A stretch of DNA of 39,665 nt from Bacillota bacterium (GCA_023397905.1 JAEWSZ010000216.1:1-39665), one strand, 5' to 3'; positions 31,301 to 39,023 are shown, counted from the stretch's first letter. The notes: a model not told the origin generated them from the sequence alone. A program made the numbers and translations.

Positions 31301-33955
31301 TGGAAGATGGGTCTGGCACAGGTTCCGGCCGAACACCCGGACGACCAGTTTTTCAAAGTGTATACCGACGGAAGTATTGCGGCTCCTTCGGCCACGGTCA
31401 ATGGACTGCTTATTTCGCAAAGTGCGAACATAGAGGGCAGCATAATAATAAAAGACGGAATTGAGATCAGCCAGTGCGATGAGGGAACACCCTTTTTAAA
31501 ATGGGATAATACATTGGACCAGTGGCAGCTGGGTATTGATGATGTATCACACATCAGCGCCACAGTGGACGGAAATGTGGGGATCGGAAATACTGATCCG
31601 AAAGAAAAGCTGGATGTGGTCGGAAATGTTGCCGTAAGCGGAAATGTGTATACAAACGGCAATACGGTAATACAGGGGCAGCTTACTTCCGGAAGTACGG
31701 AGATTAAAGGCAGCCTCAAGGTAAACGGCGGCATTTCCCTGTTTAATGGTCTCGAAGTGGACAGAGGAGTGGATTCAAAGGGAAATCCTCTCGCTGCAGC
31801 CAAGATAGTGTGGGATGAAAGCAAGGGTACCTGGAAATTCGGTATTGGCGACAACCTGGGCGAGCTGATACTAAGCGGACAGCATAAGCATTACAGGCTT
31901 TATACCGAAGATGGGAATGTAATATCCGTGAGTACGGCCTCAAATGGATATGTGGGCATAGGTACGGTGAATCCGCAGGCAAAGCTGGATGTCCTTGGAG
32001 ATGCACTGATTGAAGGAAAGGTATCGGCTATGGGTGCGGTTGAGGCCTCAGGAAGCGGCCTGTTCGGCGGTAAAATCTCCGCCAGGGATTCATTTGAGCT
32101 GATCCGCAGTATAAACCAGAAAAATGCCAAACTCTACTGGGATGAGGTTAAGGATGTATGGCAGGCCGGTACTGAAGACAATCTGAAAGATATTTCCTTA
32201 ACGGGACATACTCACAGCAGCCTGCATACACAGAGCGGAAACGCCGCAGTAAATGTGGACAGCAGCGGAAATGTGGCGGTCGGAAAAGAAATAGCCGACG
32301 CAAAGCTGGATGTCAACGGAAGCATTGCGGCAAGAAGCATCAATATTACAGGATCGCTGACAGCCACCGGCAACCTGAAGGGGGCCAATGCGGAGATAGA
32401 CGGCGCATTTACAGCCGGAAATGCCACCATTGACCTGGATATGACCGTAAACAGAAATCTTATTGTAAACGGAAACTTAACTGTAAGCGGCGATGTGGTC
32501 TCGGTTAACACAACTACACTTGATGTGGAAGATAATATTATCACTCTGAACAAGTATGCGCCGCAGCCGGCGCCTGCGGATAAAAATGCAGGTATTGAAG
32601 TTTACAGGGGCGGTACGGCTAAAAATGCCCAGGTGATATGGGATGAATCCGCAGATGAGTGGAAAGCCGGAACCGACGGAGCTTTGAAGGCCCTTTCCTA
32701 CAGCGATCATACACATCCCCAACTGACTTCCCTCGCGGGAGCGATCAGTGTAGCAGACGGAAACATAGGTATCGGAGCAATACCTTCCGAGAAATTGAGC
32801 GTGGCTGGAAATGCCGGAATAGACGGCAGTTTGACGGCAGAAAGCGCGCAGATAAGCGGAGAACTGACAGCCGGAAGCGCCCAGGTAAATGGCAGCCTGT
32901 CGGCTCAAAGCGCCCAGATAGACGGCAGTTTGTCGGCGGAAAGCGCCCAGATAGACGGCAGCCTGACAGCCGGAAGCGCACAGATAACCGGAATCCTGTC
33001 AGCTCAAAGCGCGGCAGTTTCAGGAAATCTGTCAGCTCAAAACGCAACATTGACGGGAGATCTGACGGTAACAGGAAATCTCACCGCAAGCAACGGAAAG
33101 ACTTTCTCCTACAGCGATCATACGCACGCCTCACTTACTTCTCTTACAGATATAATCAAGGTTGCAGGCGGAAAAATAGGTATTGGAACTGAAACGCCCG
33201 GGGAAAAATTTAGCGTAGACGGGAATGCGGATATAGCCGGAAGCCTGAAAGCGGAAAGCGTTCAGATAAACGGCAGTCTGTCGGCAGAAAGCCTTCAGAT
33301 AAATGACAGCCTGTCGGCCCAAAGCGCAGCCATATCCCAAGATCTGACCGTAGCCGGCGACCTGGCTGTAGGCGGAAATCTGCAGGTGAGCACCGGACTT
33401 GAGACCTCCGGAACTGAAAAAGGCAAAATAGCCTGGAACAGCACGGATAAAAAGTGGCAGGCGGGTACTGAAACCGGCATGAAGGATATAGAATATGTTG
33501 GACACACGCATACAAAACTGTTTTCAACAAAAGCCACCGAAGCCGTAACAGTGAATGATGACGGAAATGTGGGCATAGGTGCGGACCCTGAAGCAGACAT
33601 TAGATTAAATGTAGGCGGGGTTGTGCAGGCCACCAATATTGTCCAGACTTCATCGATGGTTTACAAGGAGAACATCGAGGAGCTTCCGATAAAAACCGCC
33701 CTTGATCTGCTGAAAAAGCTGAACCCTGTTACTTTTGACTATAAGAGCAACTTTGTGAAAAAGCACAATATCGGTTTCATTGCCGAGGATGTGCCTGAAA
33801 TATTTACAACTCCGGATTGCAAATCAATATCAATAATGGATATTGTAGCAGTACTGACATCCGTGGTCAAAAAACAGCAGACCGAGGCGGTGTCCATGAA
33901 AAAGCAGCTGAAGGATCTGCAGAAGCAGGTAGCCGATTTGGCTGGTAAATTATAA
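28316..33955 (+). CDS. Giant modular tail fibre 3 with HxH modules and S74-type chaperone
   Basis: About 1,879 residues from the ATG at 28316 (GGGGAGGAG upstream; an earlier in-frame start at 28298 overlaps it). The docking domain matches fibres 1 and 2 (IKRMKYFNGLLLKEEDLALE). The body is a series of modules of up to ~145 residues: 'LEVYRGG..NA+.(I/L)WDE....WK.G.G......YG..W..L....AD.LH.HS'. The WDE/WK core occurs about eleven times between ~29300 and 33460, and about ten HxH motifs follow these cores (LHKHS, LHTHS, LHTHG, LHIHG, HKHYR, HTHSS, HTHPQ, HTHAS, HTHTK). Near the end are 11-residue repeats and the S74 end S1779-S-M-V-Y-K1784-E-N-I with IGFIAEDVPE. It lacks the MIVGN units of the other two fibres. 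Probably the long receptor-reaching fibre. Confidence 0.88.
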   Translation: MSNEIKRMKYFNGLLLKEEDLALEQEYHMKLQRLHNRFFHDWGIVDGLRVESVSNYPQITVSQGFALNRITKEETNEKFSQEIWICENHPDNPVNLSEYDADEDIYITVTYEEAEADVDNKKGGDRNIHIWERSRINHGRRMPADPSREIVLARVRLKDLGGGNKSVAEITTTEADGVTQICTYAVTQGTAQEFERISIGEKDKLYLPYINGFVDKNLGNTDGLEVHSPYTKFSGSVITGGLKTNGITDLNGTFAVNVNNIAALKVDSKGEVYVAKSASVTGGITSAGGLNISGDNTILNTSNVVLTGNMLTVNKYTPGPEETEPKKISSGVEIFRGGAEPDAKFLWDESEKVWKAGTDKREGNEDTGLYRVAYGTDWDKMHGGVNVDTLHKHSVISDADNNTVLSVDSDGNVNIDKDIEVSGSVVAKGGIKVPSGNSEARLEWSESDKKWQIGLGKEMYNIPYGQDWIDLTASNNADHLHTHSEIYNSDGRLAMSASPNGDVSVSSNLLVGKDLLVEGKLTVLDTATQYIQMQQVVTENVVLVNKPEDGQTPVAEGGLEVYRGGGLPNARIIWDEGSDSWKIGTGSSMSEIPSGIEWEYLTHGQPVDELHKHSTLTDREGNTVVAVDVNGNVGAFGDISVNGNVSVENDAQVKGDIALEGSMTIKGDLTVDGTQTIINTKTIEVDDSVIMVNKYTGQSAPINNEAGLEVYRGGVAANAKVLWNEAEKKWKVGTGDSMVDLPYGDDWDTLTNLASADRLHTHGRICDAGGAPAIDINQDGNIDIAKDTKVSGELVVEGSVTVTGELHAINIDSIDKVDLHVEDNVILLNKYEGAAPPIDESGIEIYRGDEEPKARLVWDEAAGKWKVGVGDQLREIAYGNAWDQLTKLDNADDLHIHGQLYNEKGDVLAVSTRATGNVDVVHDLTVGQDLAVLGNLDVRGALTRISSKNVEIVGNSIVMNRVDTGEVPKVDSGLSVFRGTTENSAVMLWDEVRKYWKMGLAQVPAEHPDDQFFKVYTDGSIAAPSATVNGLLISQSANIEGSIIIKDGIEISQCDEGTPFLKWDNTLDQWQLGIDDVSHISATVDGNVGIGNTDPKEKLDVVGNVAVSGNVYTNGNTVIQGQLTSGSTEIKGSLKVNGGISLFNGLEVDRGVDSKGNPLAAAKIVWDESKGTWKFGIGDNLGELILSGQHKHYRLYTEDGNVISVSTASNGYVGIGTVNPQAKLDVLGDALIEGKVSAMGAVEASGSGLFGGKISARDSFELIRSINQKNAKLYWDEVKDVWQAGTEDNLKDISLTGHTHSSLHTQSGNAAVNVDSSGNVAVGKEIADAKLDVNGSIAARSINITGSLTATGNLKGANAEIDGAFTAGNATIDLDMTVNRNLIVNGNLTVSGDVVSVNTTTLDVEDNIITLNKYAPQPAPADKNAGIEVYRGGTAKNAQVIWDESADEWKAGTDGALKALSYSDHTHPQLTSLAGAISVADGNIGIGAIPSEKLSVAGNAGIDGSLTAESAQISGELTAGSAQVNGSLSAQSAQIDGSLSAESAQIDGSLTAGSAQITGILSAQSAAVSGNLSAQNATLTGDLTVTGNLTASNGKTFSYSDHTHASLTSLTDIIKVAGGKIGIGTETPGEKFSVDGNADIAGSLKAESVQINGSLSAESLQINDSLSAQSAAISQDLTVAGDLAVGGNLQVSTGLETSGTEKGKIAWNSTDKKWQAGTETGMKDIEYVGHTHTKLFSTKATEAVTVNDDGNVGIGADPEADIRLNVGGVVQATNIVQTSSMVYKENIEELPIKTALDLLKKLNPVTFDYKSNFVKKHNIGFIAEDVPEIFTTPDCKSISIMDIVAVLTSVVKKQQTEAVSMKKQLKDLQKQVADLAGKL
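32828..33058 (+). repeat. Seven 33-bp (11-residue) repeats in fibre 3
   Basis: Seven units of exactly 33 bases encode S-L-[ST]-A-x-S-A-Q-I-x-G, for example SLSAQSAQIDG and SLSAESAQIDG. Three more degenerate units lie at 33242-33340 (SLKAESVQING and following). The alternating polar/apolar pattern with Gly turns suits a beta-helical shaft. Length variation by slippage is expected here. Confidence 0.85.
33242..33340 (+). repeat. Three further 33-bp repeats in fibre 3
   Basis: Three units of the same 11-residue type (SLKAESVQING, SLSAESLQIND, SLSAQSAAISQ), separated from the first array by one HTHASL module. They show that the short array itself was duplicated together with an HxH module. Confidence 0.8.
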
Positions 33956-33971
33956 AAAATTAAACGGGTTT

Positions 33972-34003
33972 GCCTCTCCATGGTGTGAAAATTATGGAGA
34001 GGC
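33972..34003 (+). terminator. Stem-loop after fibre 3, possible terminator
   Basis: GCCTCTCCAT (33972-33981) pairs perfectly with ATGGAGAGGC (33994-34003), a 10-bp stem 17 bases after the fibre-3 stop. A clear U-run is missing, so it may be a weak intrinsic terminator or a 3' protective hairpin for the long CIS transcript. Confidence 0.5.
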
Positions 34004-34017
34004 GGCTCGCTTTACCA

Positions 34018-34072
34018 AAATCAATTACCAGCAGTTCAAAGCCTTCGGCTTTTAACCGTTAGTAATTGACTT
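34018..34072 (+). repeat. Short relative of the cloverleaf element (copy C)
   Basis: Outer arms AAATCAATTA (34018-34027) and TAATTGACTT (34063-34072) match the outer arms of copy A with one changed base. The inside has one hairpin, AAAGCC-TTC-GGCTTT (34038-34052), corresponding to the AAAGCCTTCG start of copy A's first stem-loop. The two other stem-loops of copy A are absent. Confidence 0.65.
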
Positions 34073-34456
34073 GTAAAAAAGTCGAAATGCAGATGGGAAA
34101 ATATCGTAATAGATGAAATGTCATCCATTATATGTCCTAATAATTGAAAACAAAGTGCATTTTTTGTAGAATAAAAGATTTTCATTTTACGAATTATGTA
34201 ATATAATATTTAAGGATTGTATTAATTTGGTATTGACAGGACACCTTCATTCTTAAATGAGGCTGTATTATATACGATATATGATATATGAATTATTTTA
34301 TTTGTCTTATGTTAATATTTTGAAATCAAAGGAATTATTTTATGGTTTAGTTTAAAATAAGTTAAAAAAATATTCTAAATCACGCACATATAGAATAAAT
34401 ATTACATTAGATAAATCAAAGAGAGACACAACAGCAAAAGAGAGGAGTGGGGGAAA

Positions 34457-35131
34457 ATGGTCGGGAATGTAATAGAAAACAATGTTGTGACCATTTCAGG
34501 AAGAGTTGTATCAGAGGTTGAATACAGTCATGAGGTATATGGTGAAGGATTTTATTCATTTTTTTTAGAAGTTCCCAGATTGAGTGACAGCAGTGATAAA
34601 ATATCTGTTACATTTTCAGAACGTCTTGTTCCGAAGAGCAAACTTCAAATAGGCACATCACTGGAAGTTGAGGGCCAGTTCAGGTCTTACAACAGTTATA
34701 AAAGTGATTCCAATAAACTCGTGCTTACGGTATTTGCCAGAGAGTTGATCTTTATTGATGACGATAAGAGAATAAAAAATCCGAATCAGATTTATTTAAA
34801 TGGATACATATGCAAGGCTCCCATTTATAGAATGACTCCTTTCGGCAGAGAAATAACGGATATTCTTGTAGCGGTAAACAGGCCGTACAATAAATCGGAC
34901 TATATCCCCTGTATTGCCTGGGGCAGAAACGCCAGGTATTCACAGAACCTTGCCATAGGAGACAATATAAAAATATGGGGAAGGATACAGAGCAGGGAAT
35001 ATCAGAAAAAGCTGGATTCGGGAGAAGCAATATCCAAAACAGCCTATGAGGTATCGGTATCCAAAATGGAAATATCCGATGAAGTTCATAACAAAGAGGA
35101 CTCCGAAGGAGATCAGGAGCCCCAGGAATGA
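34457..35131 (+). CDS. Single-stranded DNA-binding-like protein with two OB folds
   Basis: A 224-residue protein with GAGAGGAG before the ATG. Two SSB-like halves: residues ~8-95 (NNVVTISGRVVSEVEYSHEV, then a SFFLEVPRLSDSSDKISVTF strand and LQIGTSLEVEGQFRSYNSY), and ~108-210 (IYLNGYICKAPIYRMTPFGR, EITDILVAVNRPYNKSDYIP, CIAWGRNARYSQNLAIGDNI and WGRIQSREYQKK). The second half has the normal SSB core. The acidic tail EDSEGDQEPQE lacks the classical DDDIPF ending. It resembles the SSB-like proteins of clostridia that are separate from the main ssb next to rpsR/rpsF. Probably works in replication or repair. Confidence 0.8.
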   Translation: MVGNVIENNVVTISGRVVSEVEYSHEVYGEGFYSFFLEVPRLSDSSDKISVTFSERLVPKSKLQIGTSLEVEGQFRSYNSYKSDSNKLVLTVFARELIFIDDDKRIKNPNQIYLNGYICKAPIYRMTPFGREITDILVAVNRPYNKSDYIPCIAWGRNARYSQNLAIGDNIKIWGRIQSREYQKKLDSGEAISKTAYEVSVSKMEISDEVHNKEDSEGDQEPQE

Positions 35132-35167
35132 TAGCATATGCTTATTTATAAATAATTGATAATAAGC

Positions 35168-35200
35168 ACCTTGTTTTGCATAGCGGAACGAGGTATTTTT
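35168..35200 (+). terminator. Intrinsic terminator after the SSB-like gene
   Basis: ACCTTGTT (35168-35175) pairs with AACGAGGT (35187-35194), including one G-U pair, and is followed by ATTTTT. It lies 36 bases after the stop. Confidence 0.7.
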
Positions 35201-35320
35201 ATGCCGTAATTCAGGCTTGTTTCTTAAATATAAATATATCCGGAAGGTTATAAAAACAGAAGTTACAGGGAAAAATCAACATAGACGATATTTCACTTTT
35301 AAATCTCGAAAGCGGTGAAA

Positions 35321-35746
35321 ATGCCTATGCTGAAAAAAGGTGACATCATACTGGTCTTATTAATAGTCTTCGGTATTTCATTAAGCGCCGTAGTCAATGG
35401 CGGAAATGATTCCGACAGCGTAACCATCTGGAATGATATTAACAATCCGGGTGCCGGTGATGTCGTTGCGGTGATACGCAAGGACGGAGAGGTCATAAAA
35501 ACTGTCAATCTGACAAAACTCAAAAAAAGGGAAATTATAAAAATATCAGGGCAATATGATGAGACAATTGTGGCGGACAATAAGAGGATAGGCTTTGCTT
35601 CATCCGACTGTCCCGACAGGGAGTGTGTAAAGGCGGGATGGATCAGCAAGCCGGGACAGACAGCCATATGTCTGCCGAACAGGACTTCTATCAGGCTTTT
35701 ATCTGTCAGTGCAAAAGAAAATACCGTGGATGGTGAGCCAAAATGA
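35321..35746 (+). CDS. NusG domain II-containing membrane-anchored protein
   Basis: About 141 residues; the ATG at 35321 is used, with a GTG six bases earlier as alternative. One N-terminal hydrophobic helix (IILVLLIVFGISLSAVV) anchors it, and the rest should be outside. The NusG_II domain shows VVAVIRKDGEVIKTVNLTKL, IKISGQYDETIVADNKRIGF, then SSDCPDRECVKAGWISKPGQ and AICLPNRTSIRL with three Cys, the family's hallmark. It overlaps the Gx transporter gene by four bases (ATGA), a pairing common in clostridia, often near redox or FMN-transfer genes. Confidence 0.88.
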   Translation: MPMLKKGDIILVLLIVFGISLSAVVNGGNDSDSVTIWNDINNPGAGDVVAVIRKDGEVIKTVNLTKLKKREIIKISGQYDETIVADNKRIGFASSDCPDRECVKAGWISKPGQTAICLPNRTSIRLLSVSAKENTVDGEPK

Positions 35747-36282
35747 AATTTTATTTAAAAAAAAGAATGGATATTAAAAAAATAACATTTTTATCAATCC
35801 TGGTGCTGCTGGCGGTTCTCCTGTCCATGGCCGAATTATGGTTCCCGTCTCCGGTAGGGATTCCGGGCATCAAACCGGGCCTTGCAGGTATAGCGGCCAT
35901 GACTGCTCTTGTATTTTTCAGCTATTCCAACGCGTTGTTTATAATGCTGAGCGGCTGTTTACTGACTTCTCTGCTGGCAGGCGGCCCAACGGCCTTTTTG
36001 TTCAGCCTGTGCGGAGGTATACTCAGCGTCACGGTCATGTGGATAATGCTGAAAAGCCTCCGCAAAATCTTCAGTCTGGTCGGAATCGGCATCACAGGGG
36101 CAATAGTGTACAATATAGGCCAGGTGATGGCCGCATGCTTTGTAATGAGCGAGTATTCGGCAGCTGCAGCATATCTGCCGGCACTACTGACCTCAGGAAT
36201 CCTGACAGGCGCCTTCAACGGCTTTTGCAGTATGCTTGTGGTAAAAGCCCTGAAGAAAATGAATCTGATGGAGAATATCTGA
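35743..36282 (+). CDS. Gx transporter family membrane protein (heptaprenyl diphosphate synthase component I-like)
   Basis: A 179-residue protein with about five membrane segments. Typical segments: ITFLSILVLLAVLLSMAELW, then FPSPVGIPGIKPGLAGIAAM (the G-x-K-P/G-L-A motif of this ECF-S-like fold), ALVFFSYSNALFIMLSGCLL, GGPTAFLFSLCGGILSVTVM and GITGAIVYNIGQVMAACFVM. Once named component I of heptaprenyl diphosphate synthase, the family is now seen as a transporter-like protein; its substrate is not known to me. Encoded in one operon with the NusG domain II protein. The 110 bases downstream show no good terminator. Confidence 0.85.
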   Translation: MKFYLKKRMDIKKITFLSILVLLAVLLSMAELWFPSPVGIPGIKPGLAGIAAMTALVFFSYSNALFIMLSGCLLTSLLAGGPTAFLFSLCGGILSVTVMWIMLKSLRKIFSLVGIGITGAIVYNIGQVMAACFVMSEYSAAAAYLPALLTSGILTGAFNGFCSMLVVKALKKMNLMENI

Positions 36283-36454
36283 AGCGGAAAACGTAAGGGA
36301 GTACTACCCGCATTCCTTATTATTCTGTCTTTTAGGTTTATTCTATAATTCTGTACTTCCATACTCCGACTTCTGACCTGCGATTTCCGATTTGATATGC
36401 AAATTGCAAATCTGGTATAATAAGCATGCGAAACAAAGATCGGCACATTGGTAC

Positions 36455-38986
36455 ATGGGGGTTAAATTGACTGTGAAAACTGCCTCAGTAGTTCTTAGCA
36501 ATACTACAAGAGCTTTTGACAAAAAGTATACTTATCTGATTCCTGAAAAGCTTGAAAATCAAATCTGCATTGGCTGCAGAGTCCTTGTCCCTTTTGGAAA
36601 CGGCAGCAAGACAAGGGAAGGCTTTGTCCTGGAAATAAACAGTCAGGATATCCAGGATGGTGCCGCCGGAGGCAGGCCCGGGTCTGGTGCGCCCGCCGGG
36701 AATAAGACTTCTGAAAACAAGCCCATAGAATATAAACCGGTTAAACAGGTAATAGAGCCATATCCTTTACTTAAGCAGGATAACATTGAGCTTCTGGAGT
36801 GGATGAAGCGCCAGTATATCTGTACATATTCCGATGTGATAAAATGCATGCTTCCGCCGGGAATAAGCGTAAAAACGGTAAAGGTGGTAAAATTGCTTGA
36901 AAACCGGACGGCAACGGAGTTTAAAAAGACCGGTCTGAACAGGATAATTGACAACCTGTCCTGTGTGGGCGGAGAGTGCGAATATGATGAATTGCGGGGA
37001 ATGTGTGAAATAAAAGGTTTTAAAGCTCATATTGAGGAACTCTGCAAATGCGGGGCAATTTCTGTTGACGAATGCTATGAGCAGAAAGTTAACGCAAAAA
37101 CAATTAAAGGCGTTTGCCTTGCCAGATCTCATGAGGAGATAATAGAAGAGCTTGAAAATAACGCCATAAAGAGAATTCAGCACATCAGAGTTCTGGAGAT
37201 ACTGCTGGACAACGAAATCGTTTCGGTTGCGGATATCCAGAGGTTTGCCGGGGTCACCTCCTCGGTGCTTGACACACTGTGCAAATACGGCTACATATGC
37301 TACAAAAATATAGAACTGCAAAGGGATCCCTTAAAGGACAGGCATTATGAGAGGACAGAGGATCTGGCCCCCACAGAGGAACAGGCGGCTGCGCTGAAAG
37401 TCCTTAAAGGGCATCTGGATAAAAATATTTTTAAAGAAAGCCTGATACATGGTATAACGGGAAGCGGAAAAACGGAAGTTTACCTGCAGCTTATTTCTCA
37501 TTGCTTCAGCCAGGGAAAGCGGGCTGTTCTGCTGGTGCCGGAGATATCACTGACGCCTCAGATGGTGGAGAGGTTTGTGTCGAGATTCGGCAAAAGAGTG
37601 GCGGTCATGCACAGCAGGCTGTCGCTGGGAGAAAGGTTCGACCAGTGGAGACTCATCAGTGAGGGAAAGGTAGATGTTGTTGTTGGTGCGCGGTCGGCGG
37701 TATTTGCCCCCATAAATAATCTGGGCCTTGTAATTATCGACGAAGAGCATGAGGGCTCCTACAAATCCGAGTCCATGCCCAGGTACAATGCAAAGGAGGT
37801 GGCCGGCAAACGGTGTGAAATTAACAATGCGCTGCTTGTATACGGTTCGGCTACACCTTCGGTGGATACATATTACCGTGCAAAAGATAATGAAGTAGAG
37901 CTTATTGAAATGAAAAACCGGCCCAATACCGCAGTGCTTCCGGAGGTTGAGCTGGCCGATATGCGTACGGAACTGGAGAACGGGAACAAAACCCCCTTCA
38001 GCCGGAGACTGCTGGAGGAGCTTGATAAAAATATTGAGAATAAGCAGCAAAGCATATTATTTCTCAACAGAAGAGGATTTTCAACCTTTGTGATGTGCAG
38101 GGACTGCGGGCATACCATGAAATGTCCTGATTGCAACATCGCCCTGACCTTCCACTCCAAAACCGACAGGCTCATATGCCATTACTGCGGGTTTACGGTG
38201 AAAAATCCGGTGAAATGTCCCTCCTGCGAAAGCAGGAACATAAGATATTTCGGCATAGGCACTCAGAAGATAGAGGAGGAAATAAGGCAAAAGCTGCCTG
38301 AAAGCTCGGTCATAAGAATGGATGCCGATACTGTGGGCTATAAAAACGGGCACGAAGATATTTTGAACCGTTTTAAAAATGAGAACATAAATATAATGGT
38401 AGGAACGCAGATGATCGCCAAGGGGCATGATTTTCCAAACGTTACACTGGTGGGAGTCCTGGCTGCCGACAGTATGCTCAACACAGGGGATTTCAGAGCC
38501 TCGGAAAGGACCTTTCAGCTTCTGACGCAGGTGGCGGGCAGAGCCGGAAGAGGTGAAATCGGAGGCCGGGTGGTGATCCAGACGTACAATACGGAAGAAT
38601 ACAGCATTTTGGCTGCCTGCAATCAGGATTTTATAAGTTTTTACAATCAGGAAATATTAATCAGGAAACAGCTGGATTATCCTCCGTTTTCAAATATAGC
38701 CATAGTTACCTTCAACGGAAGGCGGGACAGGGCGGTCTTTGAAATAGCCAAAGACACAAAGCCGGCCCTGGAGGAAAATGAAGCTTCAGATTTCACAGTA
38801 TTGGGGCCTTCAAGATGTCCCATACCGAAAATTGCAAAAAAATACAGGTGGCGGATAGTCATAAAGTCAAAAAATTTAGATAAGTTAATTGACAAATTGA
38901 CGTTAATATCAGATAAAATGTGGAAAATAATAAAGGAGGAAGATATTGCAATGAGCATAGATATAAATCCGTATAATATGCTATAA
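36455..38986 (+). CDS. priA: Primosomal protein N' (replication restart helicase PriA)
   Basis: About 843 residues from the ATG at 36455; TTG 36467 and GTG 36473 are possible starts because GGGGG (36457-36461) precedes them. N-terminal DNA-binding domain: ASVVLSNTTRAFDKKYTYLI, then VLVPFGNGSKTREGFVLEI. Helicase: GITGSGKT at 333-340, DEEH at 429-432, GSATPSVDTYY, FLNRRGFSTFVMCRDCG, MIAKGHDFPNVTLVGVLAAD and QLLTQVAGRAGRGE. Eight zinc-site cysteines: 548, 551, 557, 560, 575, 578, 588, 591. It reloads the replisome at stalled forks. A low-complexity Gly/Pro-rich insert lies at about residues 65-90. Confidence 0.97.
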   Translation: MGVKLTVKTASVVLSNTTRAFDKKYTYLIPEKLENQICIGCRVLVPFGNGSKTREGFVLEINSQDIQDGAAGGRPGSGAPAGNKTSENKPIEYKPVKQVIEPYPLLKQDNIELLEWMKRQYICTYSDVIKCMLPPGISVKTVKVVKLLENRTATEFKKTGLNRIIDNLSCVGGECEYDELRGMCEIKGFKAHIEELCKCGAISVDECYEQKVNAKTIKGVCLARSHEEIIEELENNAIKRIQHIRVLEILLDNEIVSVADIQRFAGVTSSVLDTLCKYGYICYKNIELQRDPLKDRHYERTEDLAPTEEQAAALKVLKGHLDKNIFKESLIHGITGSGKTEVYLQLISHCFSQGKRAVLLVPEISLTPQMVERFVSRFGKRVAVMHSRLSLGERFDQWRLISEGKVDVVVGARSAVFAPINNLGLVIIDEEHEGSYKSESMPRYNAKEVAGKRCEINNALLVYGSATPSVDTYYRAKDNEVELIEMKNRPNTAVLPEVELADMRTELENGNKTPFSRRLLEELDKNIENKQQSILFLNRRGFSTFVMCRDCGHTMKCPDCNIALTFHSKTDRLICHYCGFTVKNPVKCPSCESRNIRYFGIGTQKIEEEIRQKLPESSVIRMDADTVGYKNGHEDILNRFKNENINIMVGTQMIAKGHDFPNVTLVGVLAADSMLNTGDFRASERTFQLLTQVAGRAGRGEIGGRVVIQTYNTEEYSILAACNQDFISFYNQEILIRKQLDYPPFSNIAIVTFNGRRDRAVFEIAKDTKPALEENEASDFTVLGPSRCPIPKIAKKYRWRIVIKSKNLDKLIDKLTLISDKMWKIIKEEDIAMSIDINPYNML

Positions 38987-38990
38987 TAAA

Positions 38991-39018
38991 GTGAAATTAC
39001 ACCGCGGTGTAATTTCAC
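38991..39018 (+). other. Perfect 28-bp palindrome after priA
   Basis: GTGAAATTACACCG (38991-39004) followed at once by its exact reverse complement (39005-39018), with CCGCGG at the centre. It starts five bases after the priA stop. It could cruciform, act in termination, or be an operator for the def operon. Confidence 0.6.
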
Positions 39019-39023
39019 TTAGC

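Larger units (their letters stand above)
29290..33470 (+). repeat. Tandem WDE/HxH modules inside fibre 3
   Basis: Protein-level repeats of about 115-150 residues. Cores seen in order include KFLWDESEKVWKAG, ARLEWSESDKKWQIG, ARIIWDEGSDSWKIG, AKVLWNEAEKKWKVG, ARLVWDEAAGKWKVG, AVMLWDEVRKYWKMG, LKWDNTLDQWQLG, AKIVWDESKGTWKFG, AKLYWDEVKDVWQAG, AQVIWDESADEWKAG and GKIAWNSTDKKWQAG. Fibres 1 and 2 each hold one such module, so fibre 3 grew by repeated duplication. Confidence 0.85.
33956..34456 (+). other. A+T-rich non-coding gap after the CIS operon
   Basis: About 500 bases without a convincing gene. The left part holds a stem-loop and a repeat element. The rest (34075-34440) is very A+T-rich with no clear ORF, RNA or hairpin. 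TTGACA at 34233-34238 could be a -35 box for the following SSB-like gene, but no good -10 box lies at the right distance. Confidence 0.6.

Noticed and set aside
32828..33340. CRISPR array
   Set aside because: The 33-bp repeats are directly adjacent, without spacers, in frame inside a fibre gene, and no cas genes are near.
34233..34275. Strong sigma-A promoter for the SSB-like gene
   Set aside because: TTGACA is perfect, but no acceptable -10 box lies 16-18 bases downstream, and the gene starts about 200 bases later.
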